Both the position numbers and the translations under genes were made by a program. From Cladorrhinum sp. PSN259 (lineage: Eukaryota; Ascomycota; Sordariomycetes; Sordariales; Podosporaceae): DNA of 64,000 bases. The DNA lies in NCBI GenBank assembly GCA_033725935.1, contig MU867081.1:124001-188000 (forward strand). The letters run 5' to 3'. The notes under the pieces were generated by a model. It saw only the letters and a program-made list of their open reading frames with translations. It had not been told where the DNA came from and did not search any database. Shown piece after piece: positions 55,481 to 64,000 of this stretch (position 1 is the stretch's first letter; each line of letters opens with the position of its first letter).

Positions 55481-56122
55481 TCAACTCTTTTTCTCTCCGT
55501 CATTCTCATTCCTGCCTTCCATTCTCTCTGGTGATCCCTCGCAGCTCTCGACGTCCTCGGGTATTGGCACCACGGCGGTCCTGGTGTAAATATGTTTTGC
55601 CCCTTTCCAATTCAACCCATCTACAACACCACCCTTTATGCTGACTGTGTCTCTCTCCTTCCCATCAGGTTCTCGAATTCGATGCATAATCCTGACTCCA
55701 CAGTCCACGCAAAAGTAACAGTCCATTGTTCTGCCTTGGTTTGACAGGCGCGTCCACACTCCTAGCTTGTCTTTGAGGTCGGGGCTGAGAGGGAAGAGGC
55801 CGTCGGCGGGGAAGATGGCGCTGGTGCCGAACGCGGAGGAGGATTGCTTCTGGCATTCGGTGCAGTGGCAGTGATAGACGGCGAGAGGCTCGGCGGTCGG
55901 AGTCGGAAAGGATATCGTGCCACATTGGCAGACGACCTGCATCATTGTTGGAAGTTTCGGTGTACTCGGCGTCGTTGCAAGGAATCTGACGCAGGATGGC
56001 GGAAATCGAGCTGTGTACCCTTTGACGTTTAGGAGGTGAAGAGTTCGGAAATCGGGGCTCAACGGGGCCAGGGGGCGTGATCGAAGGAGAGAGAAGATGG
56101 TTGACCGACGAAGACAGAACAT
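55481..56122 (-). CDS. GFA-family protein with mitochondrial-type N-terminus
   Basis: A single exon of 213 residues. The N-terminal 60 residues (MFCLRRSTIFSLLRSRPLAP ... RFLATTPSTP) are Arg/Ser/Leu-rich without acidic residues up to the first Asp at about 24, consistent with import into mitochondria. The GFA zinc sites follow: VVCQCGTISF, YHCHCTECQKQSSSAFG and DCYFCVDCGVRIMHR. The CxxC-x-x-C spacing and the SSAFG loop are typical of the family. It lies between the HeLo-pseudokinase and the HET gene, but nothing in its sequence links it to them. A separate GFA gene at 45777-46646 has different spacing and tails, so they are not recent duplicates. Confidence 0.88.
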   Translation of the reverse strand: MFCLRRSTIFSLLRSRPLAPLSPDFRTLHLLNVKGYTARFPPSCVRFLATTPSTPKLPTMMQVVCQCGTISFPTPTAEPLAVYHCHCTECQKQSSSAFGTSAIFPADGLFPLSPDLKDKLGVWTRLSNQGRTMDCYFCVDCGVRIMHRIREPDGKERDTVSIKGGVVDGLNWKGAKHIYTRTAVVPIPEDVESCEGSPERMEGRNENDGEKKS

Positions 56123-56364
56123 GTTAATTGTTAACGACGGACGCCCATCTATTCAAGGAGAGATTGAAGAGGTGGTCAACCTGGAATTCCTGGTTTTTCC
56201 GATTTTGACCTTGCCATTTAGGGCATCCATGGCTGCCGCATTGTGCCGTTGACATGCATCAAAGGGCGGGGTAAGACTTGGGCCAAAAAGAGAACCATTT
56301 GGGGTGAGCTTATCCTTCTTCCCAACTTCCCTTCCGCAACGGCAACTGGCAAACAACGACAACT

Positions 56365-58714
56365 ATGGCTGTCCCGGGGTCTCGGCTGTTGAGTAATGAG
56401 CAGCAACCAAACGACGGCAACAGTGTACATGAGCCTGTACCGTATCAATATATACCCCTACAAGATCCGGCCAAGGACATCCGTATTATCAAGCTGCATC
56501 CTGGTCATGGCGAAGTCCCTCTTAAGCTGGAAATTATTCACACGGCCCTTTTGCGCAATAGTGGCGAAGCGATTGGAACATCACATTCCGAAATAGCGAC
56601 AATAAGAACCACCTTGCCCGACGGCTGGGGAGTTGAGCAAACTGTCGATGGCCGGCTCATATACATACACAGTTTCCGGCACGAGGGCGTCAGGAGCAGG
56701 GTAACTTCATGGGTTCATCCTGTGAACCCGGACCTCTACCCAAGCAGCCCTGAGGATTCAAATCTGGGCTCGTTCGGAAAGAGCAATTCCGCGGATAATC
56801 CAGACTATGAAGCCCTGTCTTACACATGGGGAGAACGTTCTGAGCAAGAAATGGTGCTTGTTCAAAACACCAACCCGGCCGAGATGACGGTTGACCAAAC
56901 TTGGCACTGGCAACATTTTGAAATTTCCAAAAGGCTGGCGGAAGCCCTTCGGCACCTTCGACGCTCAGACGACCCGCGCAGCCTATGGGTTGACGCAATC
57001 TGCATCAACCAAGATGATGTGGTTGAAAGGAATGCCCAAGTGCAAAGGATGGGTTCAATCTTTGCCCAGGCCCGTAGGGTCGTCGCATGGGTAGGTCCAA
57101 GTTTTGAAGGTGCCCAAGATGCTCTCAAAACCCTCGAATATATTGGGAGCCAGGTCCAATACCTGTCCAACAAAGTCTTGGTATCTAACCCCGGATGTGC
57201 GCACCCGGACTGGCGCAGGACTCGAGTCAAGCTCCCGTACAACAACGACACATTACTGAGCATCGACCGCTTGCTACACGCACCGTGGTTTGAGAGGATG
57301 TGGGTGGTGCAGGAAATGGTGCTTGGAAGCCCCATGACGGTGATAAAATGCGGTGAAACCGAGGTCCTATGGTCTGTTTTTCGAAGGGGCGTAGTTGTCT
57401 TGTTAAACAAAGACAGCCGTTCCCGACCAGATGTCACTCATTCTAGTACGCTCTGTAGTTATAAGCCAACGAAGCTAGACGAGCTGCTGTTCAAGTATCA
57501 CGACCGCCCCTGTAGCGACGACAGGGACAGGATATACGCGCTGTTGCACATCGCTCCTCCAAAGTTGGCACAAGAAATAACAGTGGATTATACGCTCCCG
57601 GCCTCCGAAGTCTACAAAAGCACCACGATAACATACATCAACGTCACCCAAAGACTGGAAATCTTGAGACACACACCGAGAAAGGTTCGAGACAAAGAGT
57701 GTGCGCCAAATCGGCCGTCTTGGGTTCCAAATTGGTCAAAAGCCATTGCCCTACGTCGAAGCCCAGGCAGAGGCTTTTGTGCAGGCGGATTCTCTTGCGC
57801 CAGATCATGTTATAAGGCCCCCAATAGATTAGATATCACCGGCGTCATGGTTGGATCGGTCGGCTCATGCGAGATGATGGGATTCTCAAGTTTTGCGGAT
57901 ATCGTTGATTTTCTAAAATGTCGGAAAATTGAAGAATTGCAAAACTCGCTCTACTACACAGGAGAAACAAATTTGCGCGCTCACCTCCTGACACTCATGG
58001 AAAACGGCATAGCGGAAGCGGAGGTTCGAAGCATGTTAAATCTGCCAGTATACCGAAAACTGTCAGAGGAAATCATCAGAGTGGCTTCTGACGGCGGAAG
58101 GGTATCCGAAGACGTATTGACGAACCAGACCACGTCAAGGCTCGTGAAAAGCTGCAAACAGGCATACACCTTCGTATTGGGCACAGATTCGAACCACCTT
58201 GGAAAATCTCGAGCCCCGGCCAAGGAAGGTATGCTGAGACCCCTCATATAGCTAATTTTGACAGCAGCTGATTGCTTTGTGAACAGGAGACGTCGTGTTT
58301 GTTCCGCTGGGCTGCGAGACCCCGCTTCTGCTAAGGCCGAACCAAACGGGGCAATACCAACTAATTTCCGAGTGTTATGTTCATGGCATCATGTTTGGAG
58401 AATCTATCCTCGGTCCGTTGCCGGCCCCTTGGTCTGGGGCAAAGTGTCCCGGACCCGCGGGGTCCACGCGGACATGTTTTTACAACCCTGACGGCAGGTA
58501 CGAGCTCGAGGACCCCCGTCTGGAAGACATACCATTACCTGGCGAGTGGGAACAGATTAGATCGGCTCAAGAAGAGACGACTGATGACCCTAGAACCTTT
58601 GTCGGTGAATTTCGCCACAGGGAAACAGGAGAAACCATCAATGGTGACCCGCGGCTACTTCCAAAGGCTTTGATTGCACGTGGAGTATCTCTCACGACCG
58701 TCACTCTTGTCTAA
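56365..58714 (+). CDS. HET-domain protein with WW-like segments
   Basis: Exons 56365-58228 and 58287-58714 (58-nt intron, phase 1) encode 763 residues without stops. The HET domain is complete: DYEALSYTWGE (near 149), SKRLAEALRHLR, RSLWVDAICINQDD, ERNAQVQRMGSIF, and farther on APWFERMWVVQE with the later RDRIYALL. Before it, residues 84-119 (LPDGWGVEQT ... RLIYIHS ... VTSWVHP) resemble a WW domain with an insertion. The C-terminus, encoded by exon 2, has the usual HET end GDVVFVPLGCETPLLLRP, YVHGIMFGE, then LPGEWEQI and FRHRETGETINGDPRL, a second degenerate WW-like stretch, and stops at RGVSLTTVTLV. It is a predicted incompatibility effector. This copy is intact, unlike the one at 36327-38531. 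Confidence 0.92.
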
Positions 58715-59029
58715 GAAAAAGGATACTATCAATGGTGATCTGGTTGTTGTATTTTTTATTAGTTTATTTATTTATTTATTTATTTTGTCTCTACGCGTAT
58801 TTCATTATGTTGGGGTGCTTTCTACTTTTTACCCGCCTGCTACCGACAGGCACAAAGCCAGAACTGTATAAGCAAAAATCATCGACCACGTAATCAAACC
58901 CTACCAACTGTGGGGATAAATGTCAGCATACACGGGCAGATTCTACTCGTCCCCCCGCCTTCCCCAATAACACTCAACTCACCCACCGCAACAGCTAACT
59001 TCCTAACCCACAAGCCAACAAGTACCAAA
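58715..59029. other. short intergenic region
   Basis: Contains a TTTA tetranucleotide repeat and the leader of the acetyltransferase gene. The upstream extension of that reading frame (from 58910) has no ATG. Confidence 0.6.
58763..58785. repeat. (TTTA)n microsatellite
   Basis: About five to six TTTA copies directly after the HET gene 3' end. Confidence 0.9.
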
Positions 59030-60208
59030 ATGACAACCACAAAGGATCACCCGTTGACTGGCATGTCTCCTCGCAGTCTAACAGTCGACGACGTTATCTT
59101 CACCGAAGCAACCCCACATCAACGTACCCTCTCGTGGCAACTGAACGCTGCTTCCTGGGCTCCCCCCGTTATGTCCATCGAGCAATACGTCGGGCGTGAA
59201 CATTTGCTGTCAGAAACGACTCTCTCCCGTGACGGGGGGACGCGGTACTACATCCTGCACTCCAAGGACGACCCAGAGACAATCATTTCGTCATGCGAAG
59301 TCACTTCCAAAAAGGTCTTTATTGCCACTCCTGGCAGTGACGGGCCTGGAGAGGTGGTGCAACCGGAAAAAGCATACGCAATCGCCTCGGTGTTCACCAA
59401 CCCTCTGTACAGAGGAAGAGGAATGGCGTCGTATATGCTCAAAAGAGTGCAAGAGATTGTCGATGGCCAAGATGGAATGGAGTGCGGGGTTTTGTACAGC
59501 GATATCGGACGGGAGTATTACACCAGGTTGGGCTGGAAGGACCACAAGAGTCCGCAGCTTGTGTTTGAGATCTTGGAGGGTCATGATGCAGGGCATGATA
59601 ATTTTCCGAGGGGATTAGAAATGTTGAGAGTTCAGCAAGAGGGGGAGATTGAGGAGCTGTGTGAACAGGATGTCAAGATGCTTCGAAATCGGTTTTCCCT
59701 ATTGGCGAGCTTGGTTACGAGTAGGAAAGACAAAACTCACGTGGCGTTTTTGCCGGACTGGGAGCAGATGAGTTGGCACTTTGCGAAAGTTGATTATATG
59801 GCGAAACTGATGGGAAATGGGCGGGAGGTGGTAAACCGGGGCGCGCGGACGAACGATGGGAAGAACTGGATTTTGTGGGATCATGATCTGAGGGGAAATA
59901 AACTCCAGGTCCTGAGGCTTGTTTTGAGCGAGGAGAGCACAGACGATGAGAAGAAGAAGGGAGAGGATGTGAAGCTGTTGTTGAGTGCTGCTTTGAAGGA
60001 GGCAGTAGAGTGGGAACTCAAAAAGGTGGTGATTTGGCAACCCTTAGCGTTGCTTAGTATGGCTGCCGTTCTGCTCTGGGGGGAGAATCCCAAGTTCAAG
60101 CTTACCTTTGAGCAGAGGGAAGATGGGTCCATCCCAAGTTTGAGGTGGAAGTGCGGCGAGAAGATGGAGACTGTCTGGGAGGACAATGAATACTACGCTT
60201 GGTGCTGA
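59030..60208 (+). CDS. LYC1-like N-acetyltransferase (GNAT fold)
   Basis: 392 residues from the first ATG (CAAAATGACA). The GNAT acetyl-CoA site is visible as AIASVFTNPLYRGRGMASYM (motif A, R-G-R-G-M-A) followed by GVLYSDIGREYYTRLGWKD, the typical motif B ending. The C-terminal 200 residues have MSWHFAKVDY and a long region ending GSIPSLRWKCGEKMETVWED, as in fungal LYC1-type lysine N6-acetyltransferases, which start lysine degradation in some yeasts. The substrate is not provable from sequence. Probably cytosolic. Confidence 0.82.
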   Translation: MTTTKDHPLTGMSPRSLTVDDVIFTEATPHQRTLSWQLNAASWAPPVMSIEQYVGREHLLSETTLSRDGGTRYYILHSKDDPETIISSCEVTSKKVFIATPGSDGPGEVVQPEKAYAIASVFTNPLYRGRGMASYMLKRVQEIVDGQDGMECGVLYSDIGREYYTRLGWKDHKSPQLVFEILEGHDAGHDNFPRGLEMLRVQQEGEIEELCEQDVKMLRNRFSLLASLVTSRKDKTHVAFLPDWEQMSWHFAKVDYMAKLMGNGREVVNRGARTNDGKNWILWDHDLRGNKLQVLRLVLSEESTDDEKKKGEDVKLLLSAALKEAVEWELKKVVIWQPLALLSMAAVLLWGENPKFKLTFEQREDGSIPSLRWKCGEKMETVWEDNEYYAWC

Positions 60209-60387
60209 AGAATTCGAATGAGGGGCTGAGATGGGCAATTTAGCCAAATTCAGAATGCTACTTTCAATTCCCCGTGATCAAACAAGTCAATCCACGCTGT
60301 TCATTGGATCGTATTGAGTAACTATTTGCTCAAAACACCCACATTTTCTTTTCATCAAAGGTCGCGTCGACACCTCTGCCAAGGAAC

Positions 60388-60966
60388 ATGATGCTGCTAC
60401 CCACCCTTTATCTCCTTTCCGCAGCCTTCAGCCCAATCTCCTGCGCAGTCTCGGGCCGCTCCAGCACATGCTTTGAAGCCTCGCTCTGGGACGCATCATG
60501 GCAAGTCACAGACTGGAATCCAGACTATGAAGACCCAGCCAGCGGCGGCCAGAGTGACGGGAGTGTGCATTTCCGGATACGCAACACAGCTAACGACTAC
60601 ACGGTGCAATGCGTCCGCCGTGGGGAGGTCAGCATGTGCTTCTGGGTGTCCGGACCGGAGGACGATATCCACGAGACTTCCTTTGTCTTTGATCAAACTG
60701 CGCATACTCTCGCTATCAACCAGACCTGGTCATGTCCTGCAGAGGATGGGAGTGATAAGCCGTACGTATCTGACTCTTCTCTTATACATTTTCTGCCAGG
60801 CCTGTGACTCTGCTGACCGCATCTCTGTAGTTATGTGTTGCGCGGTAGTGGCATTGCAGCTGTCAAGGCCCAATGCACCAAGTCAGAGCAAGACTTGGGA
60901 GATGTCATTTGTGGACAACAAGGGGGGCTCGTTCATGCAATCGAGGTTACCACGGAGGAACTGTGA
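60388..60966 (+). CDS. small secreted six-cysteine protein
   Basis: Exons 60388-60761 and 60831-60966 (69-nt intron) give 169 residues. A signal peptide (MMLLPTLYLLSAAFSPISC region) precedes a mature chain with six cysteines (SSTC, VQC, SMCF, WSC, AQC, VIC). Segments such as FEASLWDASWQVTDWNPDY and SVHFRIRNTANDYTVQC suggest a beta-rich fold like Alt a 1/AA1-type fungal effectors, but that is a guess. Two ATGs overlap at the start; the first is used. It neighbours another secreted cysteine-rich gene in the same direction. Confidence 0.72.
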
Positions 60967-61184
60967 TCCAAAATTTACACAGGGGTGCTATGCTGTTCTC
61001 AGCCACAGCCACGCGCTAGTCCCCCCTTGCTCGTCAAACAGACCTATCGGCTAGACTCATGCACCCGGCCAATTGGTAACTGTATATAGACTCCGAATAC
61101 TTATATTTTGCCACCTTCCATTTAGGAAACCGAATTGTTGGGCCCTTGTTGTCATGCGGATCAATGATCTCTCCGACTGAAAGG

Positions 61185-61192
61185 ATATAAGA
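61185..61192 (+). promoter_or_regulatory. TATA box of the ten-cysteine secreted protein
   Basis: ATATAAGA lies about 70 bp upstream of the ATG at 61258. Confidence 0.45.
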
Positions 61193-61257
61193 GGCACTTC
61201 TCGACACCAGACAAATGTGTTTGCTCTCACATTGACAATTGACGCTCACATACAAGT

Positions 61258-61756
61258 ATGAAGCCAACCGCTCTTCTCGCGCTGACTGCGCCTGTTATCA
61301 CCTGGGCGGCAGCCACTCCCAACCCCTCCGTCAACGCCTTGGATGCCCTCTCCAAGCGTGCGGACAAATGGTGCCGCCTCCATGACAGCGTTGACCCCCC
61401 CGGCCATTGTCGTACTTGTGCCAGTACCAACTGCAGGAGTATCAAAGACATCAAGAAAAGTGATAGATTTGGGGTGAGATGTTACATGATGGGCGACAGG
61501 GCAAATAACAACGCGTGAGACTCCTATTCCAGACCACTGAAGCCACGGCCGCAAAATCACTAATCAGATGTCTTTAGTCGGTGGGACTGGGTACCTGGTT
61601 GGGGTTGTTATGTGTCCGCCAGTATCACCGATCCTAACTGCGAAGGTAAGTAGTTGCATATATGACATTGGGGTGAGGAGTTACTGGCTAATGTTTGAAT
61701 CAGACGGACTGAGCTGCTGCGTGACGCACTGCAATGGATTGGGAGGCCCTCCTTAA
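61258..61756 (+). CDS. small secreted ten-cysteine protein with KEX2 propeptide site
   Basis: Three exons, 61258-61514, 61578-61645 and 61704-61756, with GTGAGA and GTAAGT donors and TTTAG/TCAG acceptors, join in phase for 125 residues. The signal peptide (MKPTALLALTAPVITWAAA) is followed by a short propeptide ending at LSKR, a KEX2 site. The mature peptide has ten cysteines (KWC, GHC, RTC, TNC, VRC, WGC, PNC, SCC, THC). Trp-rich WDWVPGW lies in the middle. It is encoded across very short exons, which automatic predictors often miss. An effector-, toxin- or antimicrobial-like role is possible from size and cysteine content; no family was recognised. Confidence 0.72.
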
Positions 61757-61933
61757 AAGATGGCTCCTACAGAATACCTGGTATACAGCAATGAGAGGTA
61801 TAATTAAAATTAGTCTACGCGAAATTTTCTTTTCAAAAGAACATACGTGGAGTTGTTGAAACAGCACAATAGGTATCCTTTTGCCCAATCACATCCAACC
61901 TTCACCTCGCCCTCGAGAGCACTAGCAGTCTGG

Positions 61934-63405
61934 TCATGCCCGAGCACACTCCACCACACTGACGGCATCCCCCTTTCTGGCATGATACTTGACAACCTTC
62001 AAGCCAGCAGCCTTTGCAAGTGCCTGGTACATCTTTTCATCCCGCAGCTTTCCGCCCAGATTAAGCATAACCAAGTCCACAATCCTATTCTGAGCCACCG
62101 GCTCCTCCAAAAGTCTCTCTTCGATTATGATGACTCTTGCCTTTGGGTCATCTTTAGGCATTGCCTGTGCCAGTCTCCGGAGGATATGAACCGCCAGATC
62201 GTCCGAGTAATCCAGGAGGATCCGTCGCAAGATATAAACCAGGGCTCCTGTGGATTTTCATTAGCACATCATCATCATGATCATCACTTCCCCACTCTCT
62301 CCATGTCTCGGACCTACCTTTAACAGGCTGCACCTCATGAAAATCATGTTCCATCATCCTGACACCCTTCAACATCCCTCCTTCTCCCTCTCCATCTCTC
62401 TCCCTCTCCTTTTCCGCCTCCTCAATTACCTCCTTCCGATCCTGCAGGACGCACTTCTCCCCTTCTAGCCCCTCAACAGTCTTGACCAGATCCCTCAGCA
62501 ACTGCCCCAACCCGCCTCCGACATCAACAACCTTCACCTCCCTCTCATCACCAATCTCTTCTTCTTTTCCAACCCAGGTAAAGTCATACAGCGCCTCTTG
62601 CCCAACGAGCTTGACGTCCCCACCAATCATTTCCCTGGCCTTCATCGCCCTCGTGAACTGTACGCTATACTCGGGAAACAGCGCTTTGACTTCCCAGGGC
62701 GGAAGCTCGGGGTGTCCCCAGGCGTAACTGAACGGCGTGTGCGTCTGTCCATGGGAGGGTTCACGGCGGCCGTAAGTGGAGAAGTACTCGGGCCAGTGGG
62801 CGTACGGTTTCATGCCGTTGCCCACTGCCACGGATGCGAGTGCTGCGACGGGGGAGGAGGAGCGGTAAAGCGGGGAGATTCGGGAGTGGGAGACTGAGTT
62901 TGGGGTTGGACCGGGGGAGAGGGTGTGTGTTGAGAGGAGGAGGGCGCAGATTCGTGCTGAAGTAGGGAGGGGAGATAAGCATATGTGTAAGAGACAGAGA
63001 GAGAAAGGGGGCAGTGGTACTCACCAATCAGAGATTTGTCTGCGTCGAGGGCGTCTGCGAGCTCTGCAAAGGTTATACTGCCATTGAGAGGGATGTAGTC
63101 AAAGGCGGACCAGGCGATGAAGAGGTTGCAGGCTGCTACGTCTGCGAGCTGGTGGTGATATTTAGAGGTTAGTTTGCGTGAACTTGAATGGGCAAATAAA
63201 AAAGACTTACCACCGTCCACTCAGTCTTGATCACGTCGACTTTGGGGGCGGTTTGAAATGCAATCCGTCGACATGTCTCTGCTATTCGCTTTCTTGTTGA
63301 CACGTCGTTGAGGTCAGACTCATCATCATGGCCTGCGATGCTTTTTGCATCTTTTAGGAGAGCCTCAGCAGCCTGGACCAAGTCAAAAGCTGAATTTGAT
63401 GTCAT
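61934..63405 (-). CDS. O-methyltransferase-like protein lacking the catalytic His (4 exons)
   Basis: Exons 63405-63211, 63148-63025, 62956-62318 and 62247-61934 encode 423 residues, the usual size of fungal secondary-metabolite O-methyltransferases. An N-terminal dimerisation/winged-helix part (FIAWSAFDYIPLNGSITFAE) precedes the SAM-binding motif VKVVDVGGGLGQLLRDL. The segment GALVYILRRILLDYSDD aligns with the family's LRR-(I/V)-L-H-D-W-(S/P)-D-D motif, but the His that acts as general base is Leu here and Trp is Tyr. The loop around EVIEEAEKERERDGEGEGG is unusually acidic. It may have lost or altered activity. No other biosynthetic gene is visible beside it. Confidence 0.87.
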
Positions 63406-64000
63406 GGTGAGGTTAGGCAGCAGTGATGTTGTGTGTATTTTGGGTTGTGTTTGTGTGGTGTTTCAGTGAACGGAGGTGACTGGCAGGGCGGCCAATGACA
63501 ACACCACAAAATGCGTGCCAATGACACAGACACGGTCCCGAAACCACATGTTGCACACACGCACGTGCAAGATCTAGCCTATATATCTCGCATCGTGCTC
63601 ACTTGTGTGCTCCGAGTCTCCGGACAGATAACGGATGAAACGTGGGGATCCGCGCAACATGCTGTCAGAGTCCGGACGGCTGCACACATTTTGCCAGGAC
63701 GTGTCCATTTACGGCATGGATAGGGAGTGACAGGTTTCGGAGAAACGGCGTCGTGAGACATTCGAAGCTTCCCGGGTTGGTAGCCAAGCCTCATGTATGA
63801 CCAAGCCAAAGTAACCAAGTCCGAAGTCATCCCTAAAGAGACTCGCGGCTTGGCAAGGAGGATTTGCCCGAGTTTTGTCGCCATTAAGCGAGCTGTTGAC
63901 AAGATGATTGGGAATACAGGCAAGACAAACAGTAGATTACTGAGTGGCACCGCGCGCACTGAAGCTGAAAACATAGAGCGGTCGCAGGCTAGAGGGCAAC
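63406..64000. other. upstream region of the methyltransferase gene
   Basis: A minus-strand frame at 63579-63974 begins with ATG and a hydrophobic stretch, but has no domain and runs into the window edge. I do not call it. Confidence 0.45.

Noticed and set aside
63579..63974. 131-codon minus frame at the right edge
   Set aside because: Hydrophobic start but no domain; upstream sequence lies outside the window, so it cannot be judged.

Overview
The window is nuclear DNA of a filamentous ascomycete (Pezizomycotina, most likely a sordariomycete). Evidence for this is the short introns of about 50-120 nt with GTAAGT/GTGAGT-like donors and CTAAC branch sites, genes on both strands separated by 0.3-3.5 kb, a Zn2Cys6 regulator, HET-domain proteins, an NB-ARC/TPR NLR, a cutinase and several small secreted cysteine-rich proteins. 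I rebuilt gene models by joining exons where splice signals and reading phase agree. Minus-strand spans are given in + coordinates. No rRNA, tRNA or CRISPR was recognised.

Layout. 0-10 kb: an unknown disordered protein with a conserved C-terminal region (557-2497), two zinc-finger-type proteins on the minus strand, a VOC/glyoxalase-fold protein, and a secreted protein with several dibasic (KEX2) sites. 10.5-15 kb: a Zn2Cys6/Fungal_trans transcription factor and an EI24/RRT8-like membrane protein whose intron appears to be GC-AG. 16.7-21 kb: a 1367-residue secreted Ser/Thr/Pro/Val-rich repeat protein with a Cys-containing C-terminal domain. 21-24.4 kb is gene-poor with microsatellites, followed by a cutinase and a monocarboxylate-type MFS transporter. 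28-30.3 kb: two small single-pass membrane proteins.

30.8-38.8 kb is the most striking block. It holds an omega/ECM4-like glutathione transferase (+), a four-exon NLR (SesB-like alpha/beta-hydrolase, NB-ARC, TPR) with a nearly identical 126-bp TPR array that contains an assembly gap, and a HET-domain gene split by an in-frame TAG. The leader regions of the transferase gene and the HET gene are diverged copies of one roughly 270-290 bp sequence in inverted orientation, so they bracket the NLR.

39.6-49.5 kb: trehalose-6-phosphate phosphatase (TPS2 type), a roughly 0.5-kb inverted-repeat transposable element flanked by an 11-bp direct repeat, a GFA-family enzyme and a secreted protein with a carbohydrate-binding-like domain. 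51-64 kb: an eight-cysteine secreted protein, a HeLo-domain/pseudokinase protein (an architecture analogous to animal MLKL), a second GFA protein, a second and intact HET protein, a LYC1-like acetyltransferase, two further small secreted proteins and an O-methyltransferase that lacks the usual catalytic histidine.

Taken together the window carries two clusters of predicted non-self-recognition or cell-death genes (NLR plus HET at 32-38.5 kb; HeLo-pseudokinase plus HET at 53-58.7 kb) among secreted, host- or wall-facing proteins and ordinary metabolic genes. Functional links within the clusters are inferred from domain content and proximity only.
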